Below, in pieces: positions 21,258-32,203 of a stretch of 64,000 nucleotides of DNA. The position numbers and the translations under genes are program-made. The stretch lies in NCBI GenBank assembly GCA_914767885.1, contig CAJZBQ010000035.1, positions 868,001-932,000 of the forward strand. Direction: 5' to 3'. This DNA is from Blepharisma stoltei (Eukaryota; Ciliophora; Heterotrichea; Heterotrichida; Blepharismidae). The notes below the pieces were generated by a model, which was given only the letters and a program-made list of their open reading frames with translations, did no database searches and had not been told where the DNA came from. Every line of letters begins with the position of its first letter. Position 1 is the first letter of the stretch.

Positions 21258-21929
21258 ATGTTAAAACAATTTAAAGAGTTCTTAAATACTCCATATCGGA
21301 AGGTAACTCCTATAAATATTTGGAATGCTTCAAAATGCACATGGAATTACTACTCACAAAGAAGAGAATTATCAGTTAAACATAAGCTCCGGCCTTATCA
21401 TTTGCCATACCTGATTTTTCAGCAGCAATATTTAGATTATAAAAGATGAAAAAACTCATTAGACTTCAATACAAAATTATATAGATATCAGCATAAAGAA
21501 ACAATATTCAGAGATATCACTGAAGTAAAATATTTTATTCCAGACAGACAGAGAATATTAAAGGAGTCGATTAAGCCCGGACTGACTTTAAAGCAAAAAT
21601 TGATGCATTTTTGGAGCGAAATCAAGGTAGAAGGTCCGCTACATATCATGATACCAGGGATCTTACAGAATTTCTTAAAATATCTACGGTCTGCCAAATG
21701 GCTTGACTCTTTCTCAAAATGGATAATTACATACGTCAACCTCTACCACAAAGCTTTACAGGAACTTGTAGAAGGACACAGAGAAGTAACAAAAAATCAC
21801 AGCACTGAAATTAATGGGAAAACTGTCGAGCAAAAAATAAAAGAATTCGAAGAAAAACTTCAATCAAACCAATTCTCTTATGAGCATGCAAGGTCGCTTA
21901 TTAAAAATAAAAAAGATGAGAATAATTAA
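21258..21929 (+). CDS. unknown basic protein
   Basis: A 223-residue protein, open throughout with a TGA (Trp) at 21447. It is rich in Lys, Tyr and Trp (IWNASKCTWNYYSQRREL; KLMHFWSEIKVEGPLHI) and ends in a Lys/Glu-rich helix. The repeated aromatic-basic pattern could suit a mitochondrial membrane-associated or ribosomal protein, but nothing specific is recognised. It is followed after 35 bp by the next gene in the same direction. Confidence 0.7.
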
Positions 21930-21964
21930 GTTGGGATTGAAAAATCTATAAAATTAGGTTTATT

Positions 21965-22812
21965 ATGAAGCCTAGTAAAAAAATGAAATATATGATTTAT
22001 TTTAATTTGTCTTCATTGTGGTGTTGTGCCCCAGTAGATCCAACAGTTGATTTCCGTCATAGTCATATCGAAGCCAGTGATGGTTTATTGTGAACAGACG
22101 TTTTTATACAAGTTGACAGAACGACAATATGAGATAGTGATTATCTTAAAACCACAAAATCTGGAGAAACAATATCACCAGATACTGAACAGTAATTCTT
22201 ATTCAAGATATAAAATAACAAAAGACCAAGGAAACACATCAGGAGTAGCAAAGATTTTTTTACCTAGAGAGCCTGGAAACTACGATATTTTTTATATTCG
22301 GGAAGAAAATTATCATGCAAGGATTTTAGGAAAATATATCATAAAGCTAAGCCCAATTCTTATATTGTAATTGCCTGAGAATGGCGCTATCTTGCGCCAT
22401 CCTCGGGCAATTAAAAAATCGCCCCACACTGGGAATTGAGCCCACGTGTGGGGCCATTTTGGTGCGTGGAAGTCGATGTTCTCCACATACCAAAAATGGC
22501 CCCACACATGGGTTCAATTCCCGGTGTGGGGCCATTTTTGAATTGCCCGAGGATGGCGCAAGATAGCGCCATCCTCGGGCAATTACTATATCAAGCTTTC
22601 AAGAACTTAAAGTTGAAAGAGTCCATTACCCTCCATATCTTCAAGCTTTGCTAAAAAGACAAGGGATGCTATTTACAGTTCAGGAAACAAGCAGCCCAGG
22701 GAGAAGTGAGTCTATTAAAAGCAGCGTCAATCACTCTCAGCTAGTAATTGATGAGTACCCATTTGAAATAATTCCAAAAAGTAATATGTATAATAAAGTA
22801 AATCCTTTATAG
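21965..22812 (+). CDS. SKICH-like beta-sandwich protein carrying a palindromic IES
   Basis: ATG 21965, with TGA as Trp twice early (GLLWTDVF, TTIWDSD). A 16-nt intron at 22192-22207 shifts the frame into QYKITKDQGNTSG. The segment ending PGNYDIFYIREENYHARILG has the G-x-Y-x-F-x-Y...Y...LG pattern of SKICH/CALCOCO-type domains that bind membranes or adaptors. A 226-bp palindromic IES (22361-22590) interrupts the domain end; cutting at TATA on both sides joins SPILIS to SFQELKVERVHYPPYLQ. The C-terminal part is Ser-rich and ends at TAG 22812. Function is inferred from fold pattern only. Confidence 0.68.
22192..22207 (+). other. 16-nt intron
   Basis: GTAATTCTTATTCAAG; removes an in-frame TAA and shifts into the downstream open frame. 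Confidence 0.88.
22361..22590. mobile_element. nested-palindrome foldback element acting as an IES (226 bp)
   Basis: The whole insert is one large inverted repeat centred near 22478 (arms about 22371-22468 and 22487-22584). Each arm contains a hairpin TTGCCCGAGGATGGCGC/GCGCCATCCTCGGGCAA and a second hairpin CCCCACAC...GTGTGGGG whose loop side reads GGGTTCAATTCCC, like the B box and T arm of a tRNA. It is bounded by TATA on both sides, and removal restores the host frame. A related copy lies at 29353-29524. Confidence 0.88.
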
Positions 22813-23308
22813 AAGTTAAAAGAGATACTGTTTTATTTTAAACCTCAAAATTAAGCTTTTAACTAAGTATGAAATTACTGGCATTTTTTATACGATGCAG
22901 ATTCGAATTAGCTATAGAAGATTAAAGCAGGTGCTGAATTTATAAGAAGGACTATCAGTAGCGGCAATCAAAGCCTTAAGGTTGCTCTAATTTATTTATA
23001 TTATGAAATATGCAAAATTACAATAAATTTTGTTAAAATTAATTTCAGCAATAAATATTTAATTCCTTATTTTTAATTTTTGAGCATAAGCAAAGATCGT
23101 TGACTTCAATGAACGTCTTTCTCATTTTCCCATTTTTGACAGTTTTATAAGAAATTGAATCTGTTTTGAATTCTCTATCAAGTCAAAAATGGAAATAGGG
23201 GAAAGGCTCAACACTCTTAAATCCGAACTAAATCTAACTTCTTTTTACAAAAAATAAGATTTATATTATATTTAAAAACAAAATTAAAAATATTTTGCTA
23301 TATTCAGC
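22813..23308. repeat. AT-rich spacer with an imperfect inverted repeat
   Basis: No gene seen. At about 23127-23192 an inverted repeat (TTCCCATTTTTGAC against GTCAAAAATGG) may be the remains of a small foldback element. Confidence 0.35.
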
Positions 23309-24322
23309 ATGAAATTAAGTGAAAACGATGAAAAAGACTTAAAATACAATCTCGCAAGGGTTGATTTCTACATCCACAAATTCGAAATTGAAAAGAGATC
23401 TGGAGAAAATTTAGACGAACAATTAGAAATTTTAAGAAATAAGATCATCAAAAAGAGAGCACAACTTAGCCAATCCCAGCAAAGAGAAAACAACACAAAA
23501 GCTGAAAAAAAATTCGATAGTCTCTACGACAATATCACACTTACCAAAGCAAAACTTGGCCAGCTCCGAAAAGAAACAGAGGAAATCAAAAACAAAATTC
23601 AGCTTTTAAGGCGATTTAATATGATTGCAGAGAAAAAACGATATGAAATTAATACAGAAATCAGCAGATCTAAAAGCGCTTCTAGAAGTTTAATTAATTC
23701 AGCAACGGCAAATGTTAGCATTATTCGCAGCACAAAATCAGTCATGGGCAAGCTTAATAAAAGCTTTAAAACTGACTTTCAAGACAGTAAATTCAAAGAA
23801 TCAATGCTGTATGCTCAGCTAAGGGACTGCAAATCAGTCACCCCAAAAGTAAAAAGACCGAGAACTCCCTTTGCTGAAATTTCTGTCTATTTAAAACTTT
23901 TGAAATTTTTAGGCAAAAAATGAATAAAAGCGACTAAAGAAAGGTCGCTGCAGATTAAGGAGTATCAAAGCCATATAAAAGATATATCAAGGGCGCTTTT
24001 TGCGATAGGAAATTCCATTTCTTCACATGATGTGGCTGAAATCGCAAAAATGCATTCTTCAAGCTATGATCAGGAATTACGGTTAAGATGCCATATTTTG
24101 GAAATAAGTGAAAATATAGAGAAAATTGAGAAGAAGCTTGCAAATACTGAGATGAAAATTAAGGCTATATCGAATTCTTCCCAGTCTGTAGATTATCATA
24201 AAATAAATTTTGTTTCAGCAAAAAAGGGTGAGCTGAGTAAAGTCAAAGAGAAAATTGAGAAAAAAAATAATCAGCACAAAGAATGTGAAGATGGCATTAA
24301 ATATAAATGATCACATATATAA
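23309..24322 (+). CDS. long coiled-coil protein
   Basis: About 337 residues after reading TGA at 23921 and 24308 as Trp; ends KYKWSHI at TAA 24322. Nearly all of it is predicted coiled coil (NLARVDFYIHKFEIEKRSGE; LGQLRKETEEIKNKIQLL), with a basic Ser-rich break in the middle (ISRSKSASRSLINSATANVS). Resembles ciliary docking-complex or basal-body coiled-coil proteins in composition, without a specific match. Head-to-tail with three small genes ending in a FOP-like protein. Confidence 0.72.
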
Positions 24323-24410
24323 AGATTATTTTTTGGCTGCTTCTGATAGTTTAATATATAGATTTTTACATTTATCTAATTTGATCTTATAATTGGGAAA
24401 AGAATATTAT

Positions 24411-24779
24411 ATGAAAATCTTAACTGAGCTTTCCTCGTCTTTAAAAACGATATGTCCTTTTAAGCCAACAATTGGATTTCCTGATGAAGAAATCAGCTGA
24501 AAAAACCAAGATGTCTATATGAGCGCTACAGAAGAAATGATAAAATGACTATCACACGGATACTCAAGCATCACAGGCGAAAAATCAGATACCTTTGACT
24601 CTATAATCAGCACCAGCACATCTCCACATTCAAAATTTGATTTTCAGCTAAAAAAAGTCGAATCAGGGATTTTCACACAAAATTTCGACGAAATACAAAC
24701 CCCTCTCTCCCTTACCGACCTCAGACACAATGCCAGATGGCACTTAAGCAAGTTCGCCTCCTCCAAGCAGTTACACTAA
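24411..24779 (+). CDS. small unknown protein, visible only with UGA=Trp
   Basis: ATG 24411 to TAA 24779 encodes 122 residues, with two TGA codons read as Trp (EEISWKNQDV, MIKWLSHG). Otherwise open with normal codon use. The centre is Ser/Thr-rich (SIISTSTSPHSKFDF), and the end (LSLTDLRHNARWHLSKFA) looks like an amphipathic helix. No family recognised. Coding status rests on the length of the open frame and its placement in a head-to-tail gene cluster. Confidence 0.6.
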
Positions 24780-24836
24780 CCTCCATTTTGCTATCATTAA
24801 TATTAATTTAATTTAATGGGGGTTTTATAAATAATA

Positions 24837-25103
24837 ATGGACAATTCTCAAAAGCAGCACACTTTATTTAAGCAAGCCAGGGTCAAAGAAGCAATGATTT
24901 ACGGTCTCCACCGAGCCTCAAAAAAGAGCTATATCCCAATCCCTCTGCTTGAAAGATGAATGAGTGACATGGACCCTGATTTTACCCCAGAGCAAGAAAT
25001 AGAGCCTGATGTAAGTGTAAGCGACCTTCTCGAAGAGTGGGAAAAAATGCATGGAAAGCCTGGGAAAACCAGTCAAGAAAAATATTTTAATATAGATGAT
25101 TAA
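24837..25103 (+). CDS. small unknown protein (88 aa)
   Basis: ATG 24837 to TAA 25103 with a TGA read as Trp (LLERWMSD). A basic helical N-terminus (FKQARVKEAMIYGLHRASKK) precedes an acidic C-terminal half (DVSVSDLLEEWEKMHG). Its stop is 9 bp before the ATG of the FOP-like gene. Not recognised. Confidence 0.6.
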
Positions 25104-25112
25104 TTCATATAA

Positions 25113-25751
25113 ATGGAAGATTTAAAAGAACTTGTCATAGAAACTCTTGATAACAATGGGATTTTGGATACAATAAGGGCACAGCTTAGAAGCAGTGTTT
25201 TTAATGCGCTACAGCAGGAGCAGGCTAAAGCAGGCGGCAATAAGACTGAAGCCCAAAAAGTGATGGAAACTGAGCCAGGGCAGCTTTGCTCTGAGCTGTT
25301 CAGGGATTTTTTGCAAAATTTAGGCATGGTGCATACCTTAAATGTCTGGCTTCCTGAGTGCAAGCTCCCTGAAGAGCCGAAAGATAGGTCTTTTATTGAG
25401 AACAAACTGAATATCAAAGGTGACAACAACCCGCTCATATATCAAGTCATTAAGAAATTCAAAGAAAGCCAGTCCCAGAAGCAAGAAAGCAAAGAGCCAG
25501 AAGAGCTTAAGCCTCCAGCTTCAGAAGAGAGGCCTAAAACTATAGGAAGTGACGAACAGGAGTACACTGACGATTTTGATGAAATTGATGAGGACATTGA
25601 AATCGAAGGCAGTCTAGGGACTGGAGGAAGAGATTCCCACGGGCCGATAGGAGAAAGCGGTGGTAGCAGCATGGGAATCGACCAATCTGTAGACTCCTTA
25701 GCACTAGAAGACTATGACTATACCGAAAAAGTGAAAAGGGCACAAAAATAA
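25113..25751 (+). CDS. FOP/CEP43-like centrosomal (basal body) protein
   Basis: The N-terminal 100 residues match the FOP dimerisation/LisH-type domain: MEDLKELVIETLDNNGILDT then RAQLRSSVFNALQQEQ, and a second helical pair (LCSELFRDFLQNLGMVHTLN then VWLPEC). Members (CEP43/FGFR1OP and CEP20/FOR20) anchor proteins at centrioles and are needed for basal-body docking in ciliates. The remaining half is Glu/Pro-rich with an acidic stretch (DDFDEIDEDIEIEG), closer in length to CEP43 than to the short CEP20. Complete, without inserts. Which of the two relatives it is cannot be settled here. Confidence 0.78.
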   Translation: MEDLKELVIETLDNNGILDTIRAQLRSSVFNALQQEQAKAGGNKTEAQKVMETEPGQLCSELFRDFLQNLGMVHTLNVWLPECKLPEEPKDRSFIENKLNIKGDNNPLIYQVIKKFKESQSQKQESKEPEELKPPASEERPKTIGSDEQEYTDDFDEIDEDIEIEGSLGTGGRDSHGPIGESGGSSMGIDQSVDSLALEDYDYTEKVKRAQK

Positions 25752-25765
25752 AATTGTAAGGATTC

Positions 25766-26155
25766 TAACTCCCCCCCCCCTCCGTGAGCGAACAAAACCA
25801 TTAGAAAAATCGCCATTTTTTGACCAAAAACCCACCCTCCGTGAGTGAACAAAAATTTTTTTAATAGAAAAAATTTTAATGGAAAAAAATTTTGATATAT
25901 AAGTGATAATTAGTATAATGAAATCTAGAGCTAATTCTGTTAATTTTAAACAAATTGCGTTTTAAAACATAAATTTTTGCAAATTAAATTAATATTTGCT
26001 TCCCAATTTTTGCAAATTAGGATTTTTTTAAATTTCGAAAAAAAATATTTTTTATAAAATTTATATATAAATTTTTTTTAAAAAAATTAACCCCCCTCCG
26101 TGAGCGAACAAAATTTTTTTGTTCGCTCACGGAGGGGGGGGGGGGGGGGGGAGTA
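25766..26155. mobile_element. full-length MITE, about 390 bp
   Basis: TA-flanked (25766-25767, 26154-26155). The left end has two tandem copies of the terminal motif (25781-25796 and 25836-25853); the right end is a perfect hairpin CCTCCGTGAGCGAACAAAA/TTTTGTTCGCTCACGGAGG followed by a run of about 19 G. The interior is AT-rich with no open frame. It sits just after the FOP-like stop, between convergent genes. Confidence 0.92.
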
Positions 26156-26173
26156 AGCTAAATAAATTATCAA

Positions 26174-29100
26174 TTAAGAAAGGTGAAAAGCCTCGTGGCC
26201 TTCTTCCATGGCGTATTTCAAATTTCTTTGCAAAATGTCGATTGAGGAATATTCGGGGATTTTTAAGTAGTTTTGGCAGGTCATTACAGAGGGTAAATAT
26301 TCGTCAGGGTGAGCGCCAGGCATGCTTGGCTCTTTTTTAACGACTGTGAGTTTTGGGGATAAGTTGGGAAATCCGCCGATAGGAAGTCTTGAGGAGCCTG
26401 TGACAAACTGTAAAAATGTTCGACGCTCAGAAGCAGAAAATTGAGAAATTATGATGAGAAGATTTTGGATAGTTTGGGAAGAGTGGGTGTAGCCATGATC
26501 AGGGACTATTGATTCTTTTAAAGTGTCTATATCCCATGACTCGTCGATTTCGCCACAAATCATAGTCTCAAGCTCTTCTCCTGTAAATCCTTTTAGAAGA
26601 TCATATGGAATCACGGAATCCAGCCCTTCACGAAATGCAACAGCTTGGGATTCTTGCATTAAAGAGTGCTTACTCCACCTACCTTCGTGAGCGAACATAA
26701 AAATTTTTTTATATATAAATGATCAATATCATAATAAAATCGATCCCATTCTGTTGAATTTCTAAACAGCTTGCATTTTTAAACATAAATTTTTCAAATT
26801 AAATTATTTTAACTTTCCAATTTTCCTAAATTGGGATTTTTTTTTAAATTTCAGAAAAAAAGTTTATAAAAATATTTTGTAAATAAAAATTATTTGTCCG
26901 CTCAAAGAAAGAGGGGAAGTTAGCAATCAGGCAAATATACTCTTCTAAATTATGCAATGTCAGAGAAATATTTTTTCCGTTAGGCTTTAGCTCAATTTCA
27001 TCATATCCAGGCAGGGTAAATGTAAGTCCTAAGTCCTTAATTCTAGCTCCTTTATACGAGTAGTCTCCCTTTCTATCTTTTGAGCTGTTTCTTTTATTAA
27101 CAATTTCATATATATTGCTTATTATTAAATTTATTTAATTAAAAAATAGTATTGAATTAATTGAACTCATAGAAAACAATATAAATCAAATAAGGTTTTC
27201 CCAAGTGTTTTATCAATGCTCAAAATGTCATTCATCGTAATATTCTCGTTCATAACTAATTTCCAAAACACTGAAGATAAAGGCAAATCCAGCTGTTTTT
27301 CATCAAGCAGTGATTTTCCTACAAGTCTTCCTATAAATGAAAAATATTTCAAAGCATTTTTTCCAGCTGACTGCAATGGTGACGGAAACAGTCCCAACTC
27401 TTCTCCTGAATTTCTCCAAATTCTGAGATTTCTTATAGACCTTCCGACCAAGCTATAAAACTCTTGAGTCGGGCCTATTCCAGTCCCAACTTCATTTTCA
27501 TACTCAAACTCAATCGGTCCCATCTTCAATAATGTAGCATCCGACATCACAAACATCGCATTTTCTAGCATTTTTTCTCTATTTATCCTTATTTTTTGCT
27601 TATTCGGTATCCCTTCTTTCCATAAGCTGCTCATTTTTTCTATTCCTATATATCTAAAAATCCCGAACTTAATAGGATAAGGGACTAAAAATTTGCATTC
27701 TTGAAGAAGTGATGCAGCCCAGCTTGGTAAGTCTGAGTTTTCTTCTTGCAAATGCCTTGATAATTGGATGCTGATCTTATTAGATTTAAAATAATTTTCG
27801 TGGATTGGATAAACAATGCTTTGAGGTTCTGAGGATTTAAATAAAAGCGAGGAAGGGGATAAAATCAAAGGCAAAAAACTATTCACTTTGTAAAAGAATT
27901 TAAGGAGGCTGAGATAGGGTATTATTTTTGCTTCTTCAGTGCTGTCTAAGCCTGTTTTTTGACTTTCTTTGATCAAGTCTTTGTAAATTGAGACTGAGTC
28001 TCAGAGAAACTTGCATTCTTTTGAGATACGCCTGGGGGGAGAAAATCGGAATTTTATTTCTTCAAATCTGCCATATTTAATGAGCAAGTCATAAACGCAT
28101 AGCCCGGGTTCTATTTCTTGGCCATTTATTGTCGTGATTACTTCGATTTCATCAGGCTTTGATTTGGTTTTTTGAGCGACTTCAAAGTGGTTGCTGTGCT
28201 TAAGGGGTTTGAGATCTTTAGAAGTAATTAGCATTTTATGCTTGGCACTAATTGTTTCTAATTTTTGTGTTTTTTGATTAAATGCAGCATTTTTTTTAAA
28301 AACGTTTTTAAAGACGTTTAATTCTTCTTTATCTCTTATCCTTAATAAGGCAGTTTTTATCTCATCAAACGGAATTGAATTTTCAGCTATAATATTAAAT
28401 TTGCTATTTTTTGCAAAAAAAGCCATTTTCCCAGCTAGCTCATGCTTATATTCTTGATTAATGATTTCAGCTTCATTTGGTGCGAAATCAAAAACCAAAC
28501 GTGTTTTTTGAGCAAGCTCCTTGTTATTTGGCCTAACCAAAGCAGGCTCAGGGTCTTTTTCTATGAACTTGTGGTCATAATTTCCAGCACCTTCAAGCAG
28601 TCTAATTAAAGTGATCAAGCGATATTCTCCTTTATTATTTTCTTTAATAAACTCATGTAAAAACTCTTGCAGCCTTCATATAAAAACTTTGCATGATTTA
28701 TTATCCTCCAAATCCCCTTCACTGAATCACCTTCATATAGCTTCCACAAGTCCTGAATTACTAAACTCAAATAAACTTGGACATTTTTCACCTTCCAGCA
28801 TTTCAATTAGTCTGCTTCAAATTTCTTGTGCAGTTTCATTTTGGAATAATTTTCTTGCAAGTTTTTTAAGGTCTTTGGCAACGCGCAAAGCTTTTTTGTT
28901 TTCTAGCTGGTCTGCTTTAGCAATTATAGCGGAGCTTTCTCTTTTTATTTCGTTTTTGTGAAATCCTCTTTCATAGGTAAGCGTTTTAAATGTTGGAAAA
29001 AACTCAGGCGGCGGCTCAGTCCCAGTCCTATTTATACGTCTTGGCATTTTTCAGTCATCTGGAGGTTGGAGGGTATTTTCTTCGCCAATATTATTAATTG

Positions 29101-31806
29101 ATTTTCTTATTTGAGGAACTTGTTTACTTGCATCCTGATTATTGAATAATTGAGCTTTATATACAATGCCTTCTCTTATATACTTTTTACATTAAATAGC
29201 TTATTAAAATGCCTCAATAAATTATTTCGCCATAATTTAGCATAGACCTCATTAAAAAGTTCAGAAATTTCTTGAGGAATTTTATCATAACAAATATTTA
29301 CAATTTTCAGTCCGCTTAAAATTACAGTTGGGTAGCTTGAATGCAAGACTTCAAAAATGACCCCACACCGGGAATTGAACCCACGTGTGGGGCCATTTTT
29401 GGTATTTGGAGAACATCGACTTCCACGCACCAAAAATGCCCCACACGTGGGTTCAATTCCCGGTGTGGGCCCTTTTTTAAATTGCCCGAGGATGGCGCGA
29501 GATAGCGCCATCCTCGGGCAATTGCAATACATTAAAATGGCGAACCAAGCTACCCTCTTAATTCCTGCTGCTGGCATCTCACAAGGTGCACAGGACCTCG
29601 AGGAAGGGAGGATGATGTTCGGAATGTTGTATCTGCAAGGTTTTTATTTGCTTTGTGAAACGCAATGTCAGGTTAGCCGACGCAAGCTTTACTCCAAATC
29701 CAGATTTTTACCTCAGATGGAAATGATTCCGATAGTTAGGAAGAGGTAAACATGGTGGCGCGGCTTATTCAAATATCAGATAGCGAGTGCAGAGCCTCTT
29801 CCGAAATGATTTTCCTTTGTAAAGTCGTGTACAAACAGGAGAGCAACTGAAGAGGGCGTTCCGGGTTAATATAGTCCTTCAAGGATTACAGAGGGCTTCC
29901 GAATAAGTAAGATAAATATTAATGTAAGACTTCCGATAAAAAGCTTGCTATAGCTTGTGAGTTGGTAAACGTTAATAAATACTCTGAGTGGGCCATAACA
30001 AAAATTTTTACCAAACTATTCACAATCAAACTTTCTTCTTCTTTATTAATACACGTTTGATAGCACAAAATTAGACTCGATGTCAAATTTTCCCCCAAGT
30101 TTCTAATATATCTTGTATGTTTTCTAAATGCATACGCTTTTTCTTTTACTATTGGGTCTTTAGTGAAGTCTTCAGGCAGAATTGTGTCAATTAGTTGCAA
30201 AGCATCAAAAAAATAGTCTTTATCGAACCCTTTTTCAAGAGCTTCTTTAAGGATCGGACCAATCCCAAGATTAATCAGGCTAATGCTGAGCGCTGACGAG
30301 CATCGACATATTAATCCTAATAATTTAAAAATTTTCATTTCCAATACTGGAGCTTCATGGACAATTCCTAATATATTATTAAGTATCCCTTGCTCTCCCA
30401 TACTTTGCAAGTGAGCTTTAAGCTCCTTCAAGTCTTTTGAAAACAGTCTGGCTAGGTTTTCTAATAAAGCTATTAAGAAATCAATAGCAGACTCAGTTTG
30501 TAGACAATGGTCTGCGCCTCTATACGTCATCATTGATAAAATGCTAGGTAGCATAGGGACGATATATTGCAAAAAAAATTTTTGTGATGTCAATGATTTT
30601 GCAATATTTACGATTATAGTATACTAAATTAATTTTAGCGATAATTTATATAAAAAATAAAATTTTTATGATTTAATGCAGCTTATAATATACTCCATAT
30701 TCTTTTTTGTGTCTCTTTATCATAAAACTCTAATGTATTTACCAAATTTTCAAAAACTCTGTCCATTATGATTTCTGATGTAGACTCATACGAAATTTTT
30801 TCAAGTAATTTAATTGCCTGCTCAGCGACATCAATAAATTCAAAATTTGCGAGTTTTGTACTGAGAATCCCTATGCCTCCTCTTGCTATGAATAGCCCAG
30901 CTATGTTAGGTAACGTGTCCAGCATAGTCATCAAGCAAGAAATTGCTTGGAGTACTATGTCAGGAAAATGGTCAATTTGTAGAGATATACATTAAAATGG
31001 CGAAACAGCACACCCCTTTTAACTCTTGTAGGTTATACCCCAAAGATATGCAGGGACCTTGAGTAAGAGAGGATAGTGTTCGGGAATATGCATCCAGCAG
31101 GTCTTTCTTTGTCTGGTGAACTATAGTCGAAGTTTCCGACTGCATACTTAACTTCAATGCCAGTTTTGTCTTGGAGGGGAATTGAACTAAGAGTTGGAAA
31201 GGAATCTTCCAACAGTGCAGCTGTATATTTCCTCACCAATTGGACTGTTTTCCAGCGTGAAACCAGGAGTTGCGCCCTGGGTTTGGATTTACACTTTTGA
31301 GAGTCAACCAGAAAAGTTAACCCCTTTTGGATTTTTCATCGTAGGCAACCTTTTTGAAGCTCGACTCAATAATATAATTCATCCAACTACTGTTAAGCAA
31401 GTGCAAGCCCTTATCCAACAAGAGCATCCTTTTTAAGGTTGTGTACTAGTTGGCGATCAGGCGAAGGGTTAATACGAGTGGAAGTAGTCCTTCGAGAATT
31501 GCATTGAACTTCTCTATAATTAATATAACGATAATGGTCAATTTGCAGACAAGTGGCGAAGGCAGTGACCAGAGGATCGAGGGGTATAGCAGCCAAGAGG
31601 TCTTCTTGAATAATTGCAAGCTCTATAGAGAGCTGATTGAGGATGATAAGAATATTGATTTCATCAGAATTGTCAAGAGCCATTATGAGGGCGTGAATAC
31701 TTTGAGCTATTGTTGTGAAGCCTGACAACTGAAACATGTTGTGTCCTCCGTGATCAGAAAACTCATGACTATTAGAGGATGGTCCTTTATTGTTTGTTTT
31801 TCTCAT
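26174..31806 (-). CDS. HECT E3 ubiquitin ligase, UPL3/TRIP12-like
   Basis: From ATG 31806 (MRKTNNKGPSSNS) the gene encodes armadillo-type repeats typical of UPL3/TRIP12 (LDTLPNIAGLFIARGG; FEFIDVAEQAIKLLEKISYE), a long middle region, and a C-terminal HECT domain ending DEYLPSVMTCQNYLKIPEYS with the catalytic Cys. The HECT linker DHGYTHSSQTIQNLL and RLPIGGFPNLSPKLTVVKK fit the TRIP12/UPL3 branch. Interruptions: a SINE-like unit 30986-31533, a 75-nt IES 30615-30693, a composite repeat 29353-29920, a 16-nt intron 29175-29190, a 71-nt IES 27109-27181 and a MITE IES 26671-26922. Each is consistent with one continuous protein of about 1,300 residues. Several TGA codons are Trp. Confidence 0.88.
26671..26922. 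mobile_element. MITE-derived IES (250 bp) in the HECT C-lobe
   Basis: Left end has the family terminus (CCTTCGTGAGCGAACA); right end is decayed (TTTGTCCGCTCAAAG). TA 26671-26672 to TA 26921-26922 removal joins YICLIA to KHSLMQESQAVAF in frame, matching the HECT family. Confidence 0.88.
27109..27181. other. TA-bounded IES (71 nt)
   Basis: AT-rich, with stops, between TA 27109-27110 and TA 27180-27181. Joining gives TLFDLYEIVNKRNSSK, continuous through the HECT domain. Confidence 0.82.
29175..29190 (-). other. 16-nt intron
   Basis: On the minus strand GTAAAAAGTATATAAG. Splicing turns NVKSI-stop into FNREGIVYKAQLFN, matching the TRIP12-type (R)REG(I/V)(V/M)Y motif. Confidence 0.87.
29353..29920 (+). 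mobile_element. composite: foldback half-element plus SINE-like unit, one duplication
   Basis: The left 172 bp is a truncated copy of the 22361-22590 palindrome; from about 29524 a SINE-like unit begins (ATACATTAAAATGGCGA). One 13-bp duplication, AATG(C/T)AAGACTTC, flanks the pair (29340-29352, 29921-29933) and lies in the coding sequence for SEVLH. So both parts appear to have inserted together. Confidence 0.8.
30615..30693. other. TATA-bounded IES (75 nt)
   Basis: TATA at 30615-30618 and 30690-30693. Removal gives KRIWSIIVNIAKSLTSQK, continuous armadillo repeat sequence. Confidence 0.82.
30986..31533 (+). mobile_element. SINE-like retroposon (548 bp) in an armadillo repeat exon
   Basis: Starts TATACATTAAAATGGCGA; flanked by an 18-bp duplication with two mismatches (ATGGTCAATTTG(T/C)AGA(G/C)A) at 30968-30985 and 31534-31551. 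Collapsing it restores CLQIDHFPDIVLQAISC. The left duplication has a TA; the right has lost it by mutation. Confidence 0.83.
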
Positions 31807-32203
31807 ATTATTATAACAGATTCTCTATGAATTCATTTAAAAGTTAAGGGATTAGTGAGGGCTTTGAAGTTCTATAGGGATAGATGAGGGAAAAAAGAGG
31901 CAAATTTTTGAGGCAGACAGAAGATTTTCGGATATTTTTTAAAATTAAAAAAAAATTATGAAATTGGAAGGTAAATAAAAAATTTACTTGGAAAATCTTA
32001 AAGAAGACTTTTAGCTTGCATAGATTGCACTTTGAAGCTTAAGGGCTTTTTACAAGAATAAGTGGTCTATAATAAAAGTGGTATTTTCTCCAAGTTAAAT
32101 AGTCTTTCCATATTTATCAAACAACCTCACACAGTTATACATGATATGAATTATTTTTACCTTTCTATTGACATTAAACGCTACTTAATTATCAAAAATC
32201 TGC
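31807..32203. other. AT-rich intergenic region
   Basis: Between the 5' end of the UPL3-like gene and the 3' end of the NSUN2-like gene. A 67-codon plus-strand frame at 32062-32265 overlaps the NSUN2-like gene and looks like chance. Nothing else seen. Confidence 0.45.

Noticed and set aside
22370..22590. CRISPR array or tRNA gene cluster
   Set aside because: Hairpins are inverted, not direct, repeats with no spacers; the B-box-like motif lacks an A box, D arm and anticodon arm.
22313..22654. Open frames across the palindromic region on both strands (repeated Pro/Trp/Gly-rich peptides)
   Set aside because: They are read-through of the inverted repeats; the same peptide appears on both strands because the DNA is self-complementary.
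26130..26153. Poly-G run as a telomere or assembly break
   Set aside because: It is the terminal part of a MITE whose other copies have shorter C/G runs at the same place; flanking sequence is continuous.
29357..29749. Plus-strand frame of 130 codons
   Set aside because: Spans the foldback and SINE composite and contradicts the minus-strand UPL3-like gene that it interrupts.
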